Shown one piece after another: positions 10,441-19,608 of a stretch of DNA of 38,692 nt (position 1 is its first letter; every line of letters starts with the position of its first letter). Source of the DNA: Enterococcus ratti (GTDB taxonomy: Bacteria; Bacillota; Bacilli; Lactobacillales; Enterococcaceae). The translations under genes were made by a program, and so were the position numbers. The notes beneath the pieces are model-generated. The model worked only from the letters and a program-made list of their open reading frames with translations, had not been told where the DNA came from and searched no databases. The stretch is taken from positions 1 through 38,692 of the forward strand of contig NZ_JXLB01000019.1 of assembly GCF_001886195.1 (NCBI RefSeq). The letters are read 5' to 3'.

Positions 10441-11480
10441 TTTTGACCCTCTAAAAATAACACTCGTTCTTTTTCTGCAGGTATAACTTTCCCAATTTGA
10501 TAAACAACTTCTCCTTGTGCCTGAATTTCCCTCATGATCTTTTCCACTTGAGAAGCAGAGACTGCTAAAACCATCCCAATTCCCATATTAAAAATTTCAA
10601 ACATTTCTTTTTCAGGTATTTCACCTAATCGTTGCAAACAATCAAAGATAGGTAAAATAGGCCAAGAACCTAATTGAACAAGAGCCGAAAACTCTTTTGG
10701 TAACATTCGCGGAATATTTTCTACAAAACCACCACCCGTGATATGCGCTGCTCCTTTGACCTTGCTTTTCCTTATTAATGGAAGTACAGAAGAAGTATAA
10801 ATCTTTGTTGGTTTTAATAATTCCGTACCCAACGGTTCAAAAAGCCCCTCTACCGTATCAGAAAGTTTGTATCCGTGTTTTTCAAAGAAAATTTTTCGAA
10901 CCAGAGAATAACCATTTGAGTGAATACCGTTAGAAGGCAACCCTAAAAGTACATCTCCTGTTTTTATGGTACTTCCTGTGATCAATTGTGATTTTTCAGC
11001 AATTCCTACAGCAAAACCAGCTAGATCATAGTCATTTTCTGAATACATTCCCGGCATCTCAGCCGTTTCTCCGCCAATTAATGCCATTTTCGCCTCTACA
11101 CAGCCTGTCGCAACCCCAGCTACGACTTTTTCTAGTTTTTGCGGCTCGTTTTTTCCAGTCGCTAAATAATCTAAAAAATACAACGGCTCTGCTCCTTGAG
11201 CTAAGATGTCATTGACGCACATCGCTACGCAATCAATCCCGATCGTATCATGTCGGTCGGCTTCAATAGCAATCAACAATTTTGTTCCTACTCCATCAGT
11301 ACCTGAAACTAAAACGGGCTCTTTTAATTTAAAAGAACTTAAATCAAAACAACCACCAAAACCACCTAAAGCACCCATTACTCCTAAACGTTCGGTTTTT
11401 TTTACATGCTTTTTAATGCGTTCTACCACTTCATACCCTGCATTTACATTGACACCAGCATTCGTGTAGGCATTTCCCAT
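10437..11480 (-). CDS. purM: Phosphoribosylformylglycinamidine cyclo-ligase (AIR synthetase)
   Basis: The protein has 347 residues and closes the imidazole ring in step 5 using ATP. Family features are the N-terminal [19 protein letters not shown], the glycine-rich [41 protein letters not shown], the [11 protein letters not shown] loop, and [14 protein letters not shown]. It is separated from purF by one base and overlaps purN by four bases. Length and motifs are ordinary. Confidence 0.98.
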   Translation of the reverse strand: MGNAYTNAGVNVNAGYEVVERIKKHVKKTERLGVMGALGGFGGCFDLSSFKLKEPVLVSGTDGVGTKLLIAIEADRHDTIGIDCVAMCVNDILAQGAEPLYFLDYLATGKNEPQKLEKVVAGVATGCVEAKMALIGGETAEMPGMYSENDYDLAGFAVGIAEKSQLITGSTIKTGDVLLGLPSNGIHSNGYSLVRKIFFEKHGYKLSDTVEGLFEPLGTELLKPTKIYTSSVLPLIRKSKVKGAAHITGGGFVENIPRMLPKEFSALVQLGSWPILPIFDCLQRLGEIPEKEMFEIFNMGIGMVLAVSASQVEKIMREIQAQGEVVYQIGKVIPAEKERVLFLEGQK

Positions 11481-11481
11481 C

Positions 11482-12939
11482 TTATTTGCTTCCTCCTTTA
11501 TTAAAAAAAGATACTTTTTCTTTCAGCGATGCACGATATTTTTCTTCATAATCGTATAAAGACGTTGGATAATCTCCATTGAAATAAGCCATACATAATC
11601 CAGAGTAAGGTGCATCTTCGTTTAACCCAATCGCATCAATTAATCCTTCTTCACTTAAAAATTCCAAAGAATCTGCTTCGATACATTGTCGAATTTCTTC
11701 CACACTATGGTTGGCTGCAATCAATTCTTTTCTTGTTTGAATGTCAATTCCATAAAAACAAGGATATTTTAACGGCGGAGAAGCAATCCGAACATGTACT
11801 TCTTTGGCACCTGCTTCTTTTAGCAAACGAACAATTCTACGGCTTGTGGTTCCTCTAACAATTGAATCATCCACCATCACAATTTTTTTTCCTTCCACGA
11901 CGCCACGTACAGCCGAAAGTTTCATCCTTACCCCTTGTTCTCTCAACGCTGGCGTTGGTTGAATAAAAGTTCTTGCAATGTATTGATTTTTTACCAAACC
12001 AATTTCATAAGGAATACCACTTGTTTCTGCATAACCGCTAGCTGCTGAAAGTGACGAATTAGGCACCCCCACTACCATATCCGCCTCAACGGGAGCTTCT
12101 TTTGCTAGATTTCTTCCCATATTTTTACGAGCAGTATGCACGTTGACACCAGCAATATTGGAATCCGGTCGAGCAAAATAGATGTATTCCATTGAACATA
12201 TTGCGAGTTGAGTTTCTTTTGTATAGGTATCAATCGTGTAGCCCGAATCATCGATAACAATTACTTCACCAGGTCGAACATCACGAATAAAGTGCGCCCC
12301 GATTACTTCTAAGGCACAAGTTTCTGAAGCAATAACGTAAGCACCATTTTTCATTTGTCCAATGGCAAGCGGGCGAAACCCATTGGGATCAAGAGCAGCA
12401 ATCATCACATTTTCCGTAAGTAAAAGATAAGCAAAACCGCCTTTGACTTCATTAAGCGCTTCTTTTAATTTCTCTAGCAGTGTTGCTTTTTCGCTTCTTC
12501 GAATTAGGTGCATCAAAATTTCTGTATCAGAATTAGAATGAAAAATCGCCCCTTCTTTTTCTAACGATTTTCTAAGCGAACGCGCATTCGTTAAATTGCC
12601 ATTGTGAGCTAATCCAATCGACTGATCATAAAACTTAAACAAAAAAGGTTGAATATTATCGACACTTCCATTTCCAGCAGTCGCATAACGGACATGGCCA
12701 ATCGCTGCCTGACCAGATAATGCGGTTAGCTTTCTTTGATCTTTGAAGACTTCCGAAAGAAGTCCTAAATCCCGATAGCCTGATAATTTTCCGTGATTAT
12801 TTGAAACAATTCCAGCCCCTTCTTGTCCTCGATGCTGCAAGCTGTGCAAGCCAAAATAAGTCACACTTGAGGCATCTTGATGTCCCCAAACTCCAAATAT
12901 TCCACATTCTTCGTTTAGACTTCTCACTTCATAAGACAT
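11482..12939 (-). CDS. purF: Amidophosphoribosyltransferase
   Basis: The protein has 485 residues and catalyses the committed first step, converting PRPP and glutamine to phosphoribosylamine. The nucleophilic cysteine is Cys12 in [11 protein letters not shown], so an 11-residue propeptide would be removed as in B. subtilis. The class II glutaminase domain is followed by a phosphoribosyltransferase domain with the PRPP motif [16 protein letters not shown]. Of the four cysteines that hold the 4Fe-4S cluster of the B. subtilis enzyme, three equivalents appear ([22 protein letters not shown]) but the last position of the C-x-x-C pair is tyrosine. The coding sequence overlaps purL by 16 bases. An A8 run inside the gene (about 11883-11890) is in frame. 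Confidence 0.97.
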   Translation of the reverse strand: MSYEVRSLNEECGIFGVWGHQDASSVTYFGLHSLQHRGQEGAGIVSNNHGKLSGYRDLGLLSEVFKDQRKLTALSGQAAIGHVRYATAGNGSVDNIQPFLFKFYDQSIGLAHNGNLTNARSLRKSLEKEGAIFHSNSDTEILMHLIRRSEKATLLEKLKEALNEVKGGFAYLLLTENVMIAALDPNGFRPLAIGQMKNGAYVIASETCALEVIGAHFIRDVRPGEVIVIDDSGYTIDTYTKETQLAICSMEYIYFARPDSNIAGVNVHTARKNMGRNLAKEAPVEADMVVGVPNSSLSAASGYAETSGIPYEIGLVKNQYIARTFIQPTPALREQGVRMKLSAVRGVVEGKKIVMVDDSIVRGTTSRRIVRLLKEAGAKEVHVRIASPPLKYPCFYGIDIQTRKELIAANHSVEEIRQCIEADSLEFLSEEGLIDAIGLNEDAPYSGLCMAYFNGDYPTSLYDYEEKYRASLKEKVSFFNKGGSK

Positions 12940-15146
12940 TCGATGGCTTCCTCCCAGCTTTTTTTAGCAGTAGAAACATCTAAATGAATCTTTCCATCAG
13001 TTGCTTGAATGTTAATTTCATTATTTGGCATTACTTGACCAATCTGTTTCATATTTTTTCCAAACATCTCTTCAAACTTTTCCTGAACATCTGAGTGAAT
13101 AGTCAAAATAAATCTTGATTGTGTTTCAGAAAAAAGCTGTGCTGTTGTTAGCGGCACTGTCACCGACAGCCCTAATTGTTTGCCAAATGCCGCTTCAGCA
13201 AGAGCTACTGCTAAGCCACCTTCTGAGCAATCATGTGCACTAGTAACCATACCTGTTTTAATAGCTGTCAAAAGACTTTCTTGGTTTTGTTTTTCTGTTA
13301 ATAAATCAAAATGCGCCAAGTCTCCTTCAATTTTTCCTAATTGCATTTTTTGCAACTCACTTCCATTGAAATCATCGTAAGTTTCACCAAGAAGATAAAT
13401 TAACTCACCGACGGCTTTAAACGATTGAGTCGTAATATGCTGCGAATCTTCAATCAATCCTACCATGCCAATCATCGGTGTCGGATAAATAGCTTGACCG
13501 TCTGTTTCGTTATATAAAGAAACATTTCCTGAGATAATAGGAGTCGCAAACATCTCGCACGCTTTAGCAATTCCATTTGCCGATTTTTCAAGTTCCCAAA
13601 ATACTTCGGGTTTATCAGGAGAGCCATAGTTTAAACAGTCCGTTATTGCCAATGGCTGTCCGCCGCTAGCAACAATATTTCTAGCTGCTTCAGCCACTGC
13701 AATTTGACCGCCAATCTCAGGATTTAAATAGATGTAGCGCGCATTGCAATCTGTTGTAACTGCAATCGCTTTTTTCGTCCCTCGAATCCGTAAAACAGCT
13801 GCGTCACTTCCGGGAGTCACCACCGTATTCGTTTGAACTTGTGAATCATACATTTCATAAATCGAACGTTTGGAAGCAATTGTCGGCTGTCTCAATAAAT
13901 CTAACAACACTTGATTGGCATCTTCAATCACTGGCTGGAATTGTTCTAATTGCTTAAATCGTTTTATACGTGCAGGTTCTTGCGAAGCTTTTACGTACAC
14001 GGGCGCATTTTCTGCTAAAGCATCCACTGGCAAATTCGCCACTTCTTCACCACGATGATACAGCCGATACAAGCCATCATCTGTTACTTCTCCTATAGTT
14101 ACAGCATCTAAATCATATTTTTTAAATAATTCTTTTACTTTTTCTTCTGAACCGGCTTTCACACAAAGCAACATCCGTTCTTGTGATTCTGAAAGCATCA
14201 TTTCATAAGGCGTCATATGACTTTCTCGCTGTGGAACATCATCTAAAGTAAGAATTAAACCAGCTCCAGCTTTAGAAGCCATTTCCGAACTAGAAGAAAC
14301 TAAGCCGGCGGCACCCATATCTTGGATACCAATCAAGATATCTGCATGTTTTAAAATCAATTCTAAGCATGCTTCAAGCAACAGCTTTTCCATAAACGGA
14401 TCACCTACTTGAACAGCCGAACGTTGCTGATCTTCTTCTTGATTAAATTCTTCCGAAGCAAAAGTTGCACCGTGAATGCCGTCACGACCAGTTTTTGCAC
14501 CAACATACATAATAGAATTTCCTACACCAGAAGCTTGTCCTTTTTGAATATCTTTATGATCAATCAAGCCAATACACATTGCGTTAACTAAGGGATTTCC
14601 TTCATAGCACGCATCAAAAGCTACTTCTCCGCCGACTGTCGGAATTCCAATACAATTTCCATAGCCAGAAATACCTGCCACGACTTCTTCTACTAAGTAT
14701 TTCGTACGCGGCTTGTCCAGTTCACCAAAACGCAAAGAATCTAATAAAGCAATTGGTCGCGCGCCCATACTAAAAATATCTCGAATAATACCACCGACTC
14801 CCGTTGCCGCTCCTTCATAAGGTTCAACAGCCGAAGGATGATTGTGGCTTTCAGCTTTAAAAACAACTGCTTGACCGTCACCAATATCGACAATCCCTGC
14901 ACCTTCTCCCGGTCCCTGAAGAACGTGTGAACCGCTCGTTGGAAATTTACGTAAAATCAGTTTAGAATTTTTGTACGAACAATGCTCGCTCCACATGACA
15001 GAAAACAATCCTGTCTCTGTGTAGTTTGGCATTCTTCCTAAAATATCTTCTTCAATCATTCGATATTCTTCATCAGTTAATCCCCACTGCGAATAGATTT
15101 TTTTTTCTTTGATCTCTAATGGACTAGGTTCATTCAACGTTTTCAT
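12924..15146 (-). CDS. purL: Phosphoribosylformylglycinamidine synthase, large subunit
   Basis: The protein has 740 residues, the size of the small-type PurL that works in a complex with PurS and PurQ. It performs the ATP-dependent amidation of FGAR, using ammonia supplied by PurQ. Features are the N-terminal [13 protein letters not shown] with the conserved histidine, the [20 protein letters not shown] nucleotide loop, [34 protein letters not shown], and [16 protein letters not shown]. It starts directly at the purQ stop and overlaps purF at its end. An A9 run near the start is in frame, which shows that long A-runs are correctly represented in this stretch. Confidence 0.98.
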   Translation of the reverse strand: MKTLNEPSPLEIKEKKIYSQWGLTDEEYRMIEEDILGRMPNYTETGLFSVMWSEHCSYKNSKLILRKFPTSGSHVLQGPGEGAGIVDIGDGQAVVFKAESHNHPSAVEPYEGAATGVGGIIRDIFSMGARPIALLDSLRFGELDKPRTKYLVEEVVAGISGYGNCIGIPTVGGEVAFDACYEGNPLVNAMCIGLIDHKDIQKGQASGVGNSIMYVGAKTGRDGIHGATFASEEFNQEEDQQRSAVQVGDPFMEKLLLEACLELILKHADILIGIQDMGAAGLVSSSSEMASKAGAGLILTLDDVPQRESHMTPYEMMLSESQERMLLCVKAGSEEKVKELFKKYDLDAVTIGEVTDDGLYRLYHRGEEVANLPVDALAENAPVYVKASQEPARIKRFKQLEQFQPVIEDANQVLLDLLRQPTIASKRSIYEMYDSQVQTNTVVTPGSDAAVLRIRGTKKAIAVTTDCNARYIYLNPEIGGQIAVAEAARNIVASGGQPLAITDCLNYGSPDKPEVFWELEKSANGIAKACEMFATPIISGNVSLYNETDGQAIYPTPMIGMVGLIEDSQHITTQSFKAVGELIYLLGETYDDFNGSELQKMQLGKIEGDLAHFDLLTEKQNQESLLTAIKTGMVTSAHDCSEGGLAVALAEAAFGKQLGLSVTVPLTTAQLFSETQSRFILTIHSDVQEKFEEMFGKNMKQIGQVMPNNEINIQATDGKIHLDVSTAKKSWEEAIECLMK

Positions 15147-15821
15147 CTAAACAATCACCTTTTCAAAATTTTTTAGCATGGATGCAAAAAAACGTTTGCC
15201 ATCTTCTGAACCAAGCAAAGCTTCCATTGCTCGTTCTGGGTGAGGCATCATTCCCATGACATTTCCCGCTTTATTAGTGATTCCAGCAATATTAGCGACA
15301 CTACCATTAATATTTTCATTTGCATAAGTAAATACAATTTGGTTGTTGGCTTTTAACCCTTGCAACGTTTGTTCATCACAAAAATAATTACCTTCCCCGT
15401 GGGCAACAGGTAAATGGATGATTTCATCCACCTCATATTCAGAAGTAAAAGCAGTTTGATTATTTACTTTCAAAGCAACTGTTTTACAAATAAAACGCAA
15501 AGATTCATTTCTTCTTAACACACCGGGAAGAAGACCTGCTTCTGTGAGAATTTGAAATCCATTACACGTACCAAATACTGGTTTTCCTTCCTTTGCAAAA
15601 CGAATTACTTCTTTCATAATCGAGGAAAAACGAGCAATCGCTCCACAACGCAAATAATCCCCATAAGAAAAACCTCCTGGAAGTAAGACACCGTCATAAC
15701 CTTTTAAAGATGTTTCACCACAATGAACATAACTGGCTTCAACACCCATGATTTCACGAATCGCCCATAACATATCTGCATCACAGTTTGAACCGGGAAA
15801 GACAATGACTGCAAATTTCAT
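15147..15821 (-). CDS. purQ: Phosphoribosylformylglycinamidine synthase, glutaminase subunit
   Basis: The protein has 224 residues and is a class I glutamine amidotransferase that feeds ammonia to PurL. The nucleophile is Cys86 in [11 protein letters not shown], and the partner His/Glu pair is in [11 protein letters not shown]. The opening [14 protein letters not shown] is diagnostic. The start at 15821 was chosen because GGAGG lies nine bases upstream; a longer reading from 15875 would run through the end of purS. Only one base separates it from the purS stop. Confidence 0.97.
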   Translation of the reverse strand: MKFAVIVFPGSNCDADMLWAIREIMGVEASYVHCGETSLKGYDGVLLPGGFSYGDYLRCGAIARFSSIMKEVIRFAKEGKPVFGTCNGFQILTEAGLLPGVLRRNESLRFICKTVALKVNNQTAFTSEYEVDEIIHLPVAHGEGNYFCDEQTLQGLKANNQIVFTYANENINGSVANIAGITNKAGNVMGMMPHPERAMEALLGSEDGKRFFASMLKNFEKVIV

Positions 15822-15822
15822 A

Positions 15823-16077
15823 TTACACTTCCTCCAATTGTTCAATTTCATAACGATAAGTTTCCATATTGACATTTGCTAATAATTTATCGCAAATGGC
15901 TTCGATTGTTTCTGCTACTGCTTCTTCTTTTGCGGCAACTTGAATCTCAAAATATTTTCCAACACGAATTTCCGTTATCACTTCATATCCTAATCGATGG
16001 ACCGCATTCTTCACGGCTTCACCTTGAGGATCTAATACTGAATCTTTATAGGTAACGTAAACTTTTGCAATATACAT
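15823..16077 (-). CDS. purS: Phosphoribosylformylglycinamidine synthase, PurS subunit
   Basis: The protein has 84 residues, the normal PurS length, and bridges PurL and PurQ in the FGAM synthase complex. The start [20 protein letters not shown] and the ending [16 protein letters not shown] match the family. The ATG at 16077 follows AAAGGAGAAAGTAAA; a reading that begins six codons earlier would include this site. The gene begins 14 bases after purC and ends one base before purQ. Confidence 0.95.
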   Translation of the reverse strand: MYIAKVYVTYKDSVLDPQGEAVKNAVHRLGYEVITEIRVGKYFEIQVAAKEEAVAETIEAICDKLLANVNMETYRYEIEQLEEV

Positions 16078-16091
16078 TTTACTTTCTCCTT

Positions 16092-16808
16092 TCATAAACC
16101 GAGTTGGTTTAAACGCGTTAATACTTCCTGATAAACAGGTACAATCTCACCAATTTTTCTTCGATAAACATCTTTGTCCATATGCGCACGAGTCTTTAAA
16201 TCCCATAATCGACAAGTATCAGGAGAAATTTCATCTCCTAACAAAAGGTCGCCATTTTCTGTTTTTCCAAATTCTAACTTAAAATCAATTAACTGCAAGT
16301 TAATTTTTTGAAACAAATCGATCAATACTTGATTGATTTTTCTTGCCTGTTCTTTTAGTTCATTTATTTCTTTTTCATTGGCAATATTTAGAAAAAGAAT
16401 ATGTTCTTCATTAATAAAAGGATCATTTAACTGATCTTTTTTGTAGTAAAATTCTACAATTGGTTCTGGTAATTTTTGTCCTTCTACAATACCCAAGCGT
16501 TTTGAAAAACTTCCAGCAGCGCTATTTCTTACCACTACTTCTAGTGGAATAATATCTAACTTTTTCACTAATTGTTCGGTTTTACCTAATTGACGAATAA
16601 AATGACTCATTATTCCTTGTTCGGATAAATAATGGAAAATTTTGCTTGTGATTTGATTATTCAATGTCCCTTTCCCACTGATCTGATCTTTCATTCCACC
16701 ATTCAAAGCAGTCGCTTGATCAAGATACTCTATCCAAATTAAATTTTCATCTGAAGTATGAAACATCTTTTTCGCCTTTCCTTCATACAGCAAATTTTTC
16801 TTTTCCAT
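16092..16808 (-). CDS. purC: SAICAR synthetase
   Basis: The protein has 238 residues and joins CAIR and aspartate with ATP. It is the first gene of the nine-gene pur operon. Diagnostic parts are LLYEGKAKKMFHT, the VVVRNSAAGSFSKRLG loop, and LIDFKLEFGKTENGDLLLGD leading into EISPDTCRLWD. AGGAG stands eight bases before the ATG. A strong promoter and a PurBox lie upstream. Confidence 0.97.
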   Translation of the reverse strand: MEKKNLLYEGKAKKMFHTSDENLIWIEYLDQATALNGGMKDQISGKGTLNNQITSKIFHYLSEQGIMSHFIRQLGKTEQLVKKLDIIPLEVVVRNSAAGSFSKRLGIVEGQKLPEPIVEFYYKKDQLNDPFINEEHILFLNIANEKEINELKEQARKINQVLIDLFQKINLQLIDFKLEFGKTENGDLLLGDEISPDTCRLWDLKTRAHMDKDVYRRKIGEIVPVYQEVLTRLNQLGL

Positions 16809-16876
16809 TTTTACATCTCCTAAAATTCTTTATATTCATCATTAATAATTTTTTTTCGTTCGTTTTTTCACTTTAA

Positions 16877-16905
16877 ATTTTAACAAGACTTTTTCAATCA
16901 ATCAA
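16877..16905 (-). promoter_or_regulatory. purC promoter
   Basis: On the minus strand TTGATT, 17 bases, then TAAAAT, preceded by TGT as an extended -10. The predicted start of transcription is near 16870, giving a leader of about 60 bases before purC. Confidence 0.75.
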
Positions 16906-16940
16906 CAAAAATATGTACATTAACTATATTAAAATTATCT

Positions 16941-16953
16941 AATGTTCGGTTTT
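16941..16953 (-). promoter_or_regulatory. PurBox of the purC operon
   Basis: AAAACCGAACATT on the minus strand matches AWWWCCGAACWWT completely. Its central G (16947) lies about 76-77 bases upstream of the predicted purC transcription start, the position at which lactococcal PurR activates. Confidence 0.8.
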
Positions 16954-16979
16954 ATCATAAATTATTGAAGAAATTCCTT

Positions 16980-16993
16980 AATAAGCGTTTACA
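16980..16993 (+). promoter_or_regulatory. cre-like site overlapping the -35 of the 124-residue gene
   Basis: AATAAGCGTTTACA matches 12 of 14 positions of the consensus TGWAARCGYTWNCW, with a perfect right half. It covers the -35 element, so CcpA would be expected to repress. Confidence 0.45.
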
Positions 16994-17016
16994 ATTATTG
17001 CAAAGAATGATATAGT
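16988..17016 (+). promoter_or_regulatory. Promoter of the 124-residue gene
   Basis: TTTACA, 17 bases, TATAGT on the plus strand, about 40 bases before the ATG. It diverges from the purC promoter. Confidence 0.75.
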
Positions 17017-17057
17017 GTAAAAAAGCCATCTGGATATTTATTCAAGGAGGTCGTTAA

Positions 17058-17432
17058 ATGGAAGAGACGGTTATCTGTGCTAAACGTTTTTTGATGAGTC
17101 TGTCACAAGAAGAAATCAGCTGTTTATACAATGATTTATTGTCAATTAAAGATGTTTATTTATGTAATAAAGATACATGCTTTTACACCTTTCGAAAACT
17201 TTGGCGCATAGTAAGACACCACACCGAATGCCGTAAACGGACATTTACATATCAAGCCTCTCCTACACATCAGCTAGTGATCAGTCAGATCCATGAACAA
17301 AAATTGTTTAAAAACCATTATCGTATTCAAGTCACTTACAATAAGAAAGAATTTGGCTATGATTTTATTGAGGCGCTGCTTTGTTTGCTTCACTCTTGGC
17401 ATTTTAATTCTTCTGATCACGCGCTTATTTAA
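17058..17432 (+). CDS. Uncharacterised 124-residue protein rich in Cys and His
   Basis: I do not recognise a family. Expression signals are excellent: AAGGAGG ten bases before the ATG, a near-consensus promoter, and a long terminator hairpin directly after the stop. The protein is basic in the middle and has cysteines at several places (VICAKR, ISCLYND, YLCNKDTCFYTF, HHTECRKR, LLCLLHSWH). The cluster C-x4-C followed by HH-x2-C could bind a metal, but no known zinc motif fits exactly. There is no signal peptide or membrane segment. It is the only rightward gene between the two pur operons. Its PurBox neighbour at 16941-16953 belongs by spacing to purC. Function unknown. Confidence 0.65.
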   Translation: MEETVICAKRFLMSLSQEEISCLYNDLLSIKDVYLCNKDTCFYTFRKLWRIVRHHTECRKRTFTYQASPTHQLVISQIHEQKLFKNHYRIQVTYNKKEFGYDFIEALLCLLHSWHFNSSDHALI

Positions 17433-17434
17433 TA

Positions 17435-17513
17435 AAAACCTCATCTACCTAAGCTATCACCTGAAAGTTAGTTAATTAGTCTAACTTAGGTTGCTATAAG
17501 TAGATGAGGTTTT
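17435..17513. terminator. Long bidirectional terminator hairpin
   Basis: AAAACCTCATCTAC pairs perfectly with GTAGATGAGGTTTT at the two ends. Inside, CCTAAG/CTTAGG and GTTAG/CTAAC make further helices. Either strand gives a hairpin followed by T's. It starts three bases after the stop of the 124-residue gene. Confidence 0.8.
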
Positions 17514-17950
17514 ATACATTTAGATACTTATTCTCCAATCAAAAAAAGAAAACTTTCTTATGTAAAGGCTATTGTTTTTTTGTCGTGTGTTCGCAAACCA
17601 AAAAACATAGTTAATTTACTTTGATTTTCTAATTGTAAATAAGCTTTTGTCGTCTCTGCCCCCTTTTTAGAATATGAATTGTCTTTTTAATACTTAAGTT
17701 ATTTTTTTAATTTTTTCTCCTCCATCTATCTAATTCATCACCTGAAAGAAAACTGGCAAATATACGAGAGATTCTAAACTCACTATTTGATCCAAAAAAG
17801 GTTACTTTATAAATTTATAGATTTTACATCAAATGAGCGGGAAAAACAGGCGTAGCATAGTTATTCATTACATAAGCCGTCATTTTTCCATAATCATTTC
17901 AGATCGACCATCCTCGTCATTCTTTTTTGTCTGAAAAGGACCGTTCATGA
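17514..17950. other. Gene-free AT-rich stretch inside the island
   Basis: No supported gene. On the minus strand just after the secreted-protein gene there are two tiny reading frames (22 and 19 codons, 17880-17948 and 17824-17883) joined by an ATGA overlap. Neither has a ribosome binding site, and they are more likely remnants than genes. Confidence 0.5.
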
Positions 17951-18487
17951 TTAATTAGGACAACCAAAAAGACTTTCAGAAGAAATTTTAGCATAACCAT
18001 TAAGCGTTTCGTGCCATAAATCATCTGTTGTCTTCAAATGATATTCTAAATAAGAAACCTTTTCTTTACGCACATCACTTGGCAAACTAAAATCAAAAAA
18101 CAAAGGTGCTTCATCCCAAGTACCATTAATAGTTTTATTAGTAATAGTTATTTTTTCTCCTGTATTCATTACTGCTAAGATCTTATACGTTGATTTATGT
18201 CCTCCCGGATTCAATCCTACTACATAGGACTCCACGTGAAATTTATCGGTCGTTGTATCATATGTCACTTTAGGCTTACGATACCATTGCCACCCTTCAA
18301 CTTCTAGTTCAATGATTGATCTTAAAGAGCTTCTATTTATGATAGAATTATCCAAATGAGTAGTCGCATGAGCCGTTGGATTAAATAGATATAGCCCTGC
18401 ACTTATTAATAATGATAATGTTAGTATTTGTTTTTTTTCATTTATTACACCTCTTTTATTTTTATTTACGTATAGAAAATTATGCAC
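17951..18487 (-). CDS. Predicted secreted protein of unknown family; signal-peptide start is in another frame
   Basis: The open frame encodes a secretion signal (KKQILTLSLLISAGLYLF, then NPTAHA as a likely cleavage site) and a mature part of about 130 residues rich in Tyr/Trp/Thr, ending SLFGCPN. No family was recognised. The only start in this frame is a GTG at 18487, with a poor ribosome binding site. A much better start, GAGGTG seven bases before ATG at 18441, lies one frame away: it reads M-K-K-N and stops after six codons. A -1 slip at the A_AAA_AAC heptamer (18430-18436), or one extra A in the A8 run, would give MKKNQILTLSLLISAG, an ideal signal peptide. The gene is therefore either slippage-dependent, phase-variable, broken, or started at GTG. 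It lies next to a split AgrA-like regulator, which may control it. Confidence 0.55.
   Translation of the reverse strand: MHNFLYVNKNKRGVINEKKQILTLSLLISAGLYLFNPTAHATTHLDNSIINRSSLRSIIELEVEGWQWYRKPKVTYDTTTDKFHVESYVVGLNPGGHKSTYKILAVMNTGEKITITNKTINGTWDEAPLFFDFSLPSDVRKEKVSYLEYHLKTTDDLWHETLNGYAKISSESLFGCPN
18430..18436 (-). other. Slippery heptamer A_AAA_AAC at the secreted-protein start
   Basis: In the frame of the ATG at 18441 the codons are ATG AAA AAA AAC. A -1 shift on AAC continues with CAA ATA CTA, which is the signal-peptide frame. The site is the fourth codon. Confidence 0.5.
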
Positions 18488-18836
18488 AACACTTTCTATA
18501 CTTTTATTATGACATAAACAAAAAAAGAAAAAGTATCTTTCTCCTTAACTTTTGTTTCTTTCATGTCAAACTCAATTAAATCATCCATACACTAAATAAT
18601 TAACACGACATAGCCAATCGATTAAGTTATTTTATCATTGAAAATAAAGCATAGAAATTCATTCAATCTTTTCTAACGCCAAAAAATAAAAGAAATTAGT
18701 ATTTTTGATCCCATAATAATGAAAATCTTTTATTCTGTATAAGGATCGTTGAACAACTAGAGTTCTTTCTTATTACGTGTCTTCTATTTTTTAATACCGA
18801 TCATTTTTTTTTGCAGCTATCCGCATTTCTTATACG
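18488..18836. other. AT-rich intergenic stretch between the secreted protein and the regulator
   Basis: No gene supported. The minus-strand segment 18490-18520 has a loose promoter (TTGTTT, 15 bases, TATAGA) for the secreted protein. I saw no convincing pair of direct repeats of the kind bound by LytTR regulators. Confidence 0.4.
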
Positions 18837-19148
18837 CTAAACGAACTTTGTCAATGATTTTTTTCCTACAAATAGTTCTTCTCCAGTTTTAAAAGTGATT
18901 GATTCCCTCACTCGCTCCACTTGTTTTATATTCAATAAGTTAATAATTAATGATTTAAAGTTTTTACAAAAATAGAGTTCCGGGAGTTCTTCTTTAAGTG
19001 TTGAAAAATTTTTTCTAACAAGGATTTCCCCAGTTTCAGTATGTATATTGATAAAATTTCTTTTGTGTTTACATGTTTCTATGTAATTAATAGCTGAATA
19101 ATTTAAATTCAAGATATTTCCTCTTGATTCTATTACTAGATTGTCCAA
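18837..19148 (-). CDS. LytTR DNA-binding half of a split AgrA-like response regulator
   Basis: This 103-residue open frame is a LytTR domain resembling the C-terminal half of AgrA/ComE regulators: DNLVIESRGNILNLNYSAIN, then IETCKHKRNFINIHTETGE, YFCKNFKSLIINLLNIKQVE and a closing EELFVGKKSLTKFV. The frame has no ATG. Its nominal start is a TTG without a ribosome binding site, and it overlaps the 3' end of the receiver gene by 13 bases. It lies in the -1 frame relative to the receiver, and the frames can be joined at a slippery A_AAA_AAC. Joined, they give a 242-residue regulator, close to the length of AgrA. Either it is made by frameshifting or it is the tail of a broken gene. Confidence 0.7.
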   Translation of the reverse strand: MDNLVIESRGNILNLNYSAINYIETCKHKRNFINIHTETGEILVRKNFSTLKEELPELYFCKNFKSLIINLLNIKQVERVRESITFKTGEELFVGKKSLTKFV

Positions 19149-19564
19149 ATGCTGTTTTTTTCAAATTTCATACTAAAAATCATTTCAAAAACCTGTTCTA
19201 TTTTTGGGCGTACAGAAGAAAAAGTTGCCAGATCTTTTTTCAAATAAGCGATGGGATGAATGCGTTTGTTAATTATCTCAGCTGCCGATACTTCAATACT
19301 CGTCAAAAATAAAATAGCACATTTTTTATTTATTTTTCGTATCGTTTCACTCACTTCTATACCATTATATTTATCATTTAATTCAATATCTATAATAAAA
19401 ATATCTCCATCAGAAATACCGATTCGATGAAAATAATGTAAATTAGTTATCTCTTTAACTTGTACCTGTACTGCTAGTTTTTTTAAACTAGCTAAACAAA
19501 TTTCCCTAATAATACGTCTATGGAACAAGTTACTGTCGATTAAGTAAATAGTTTGTTGAATCAT
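19136..19564 (-). CDS. Receiver half of a split AgrA-like response regulator
   Basis: This 142-residue product is a receiver domain. Asp59 in IFIIDIELND is the likely phosphorylation site, with the partner Thr in AILFLTS and Lys in AYLKKD. The spacing DIELNDKYNGIEVSETIRK closely recalls the AgrA receiver. The start has AGAAGG seven bases upstream. After KIEQVFEMIFSMKFEKN the frame runs only five more residues to a TAG, exactly where AgrA would continue into its DNA-binding domain. No histidine kinase, peptide precursor or AgrB-like protease is in the window, so the sensor is unknown. It is separated from purB by a strong terminator. Confidence 0.75.
   Translation of the reverse strand: MIQQTIYLIDSNLFHRRIIREICLASLKKLAVQVQVKEITNLHYFHRIGISDGDIFIIDIELNDKYNGIEVSETIRKINKKCAILFLTSIEVSAAEIINKRIHPIAYLKKDLATFSSVRPKIEQVFEMIFSMKFEKNSIWTI
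19154..19160 (-). other. Slippery heptamer A_AAA_AAC between receiver and LytTR frames
   Basis: In the receiver frame the codons are GAA AAA AAC, a textbook X_XXY_YYZ site 16 bases before the receiver stop. A -1 shift reads on as CAG CAT TTG GAC AAT, which enters the LytTR domain without a gap. Confidence 0.6.
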
Positions 19565-19608
19565 TAAAAACCTTCTTTCCGTATTTTTTTATTTGACGTG
19601 TTTGAAAC

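Noticed and set aside
17824-17948. Two tiny minus-strand frames (22 and 19 codons) joined by ATGA, resembling a two-peptide bacteriocin
   Set aside because: No ribosome binding site, no leader or double-glycine motif, and no immunity or transport gene nearby.
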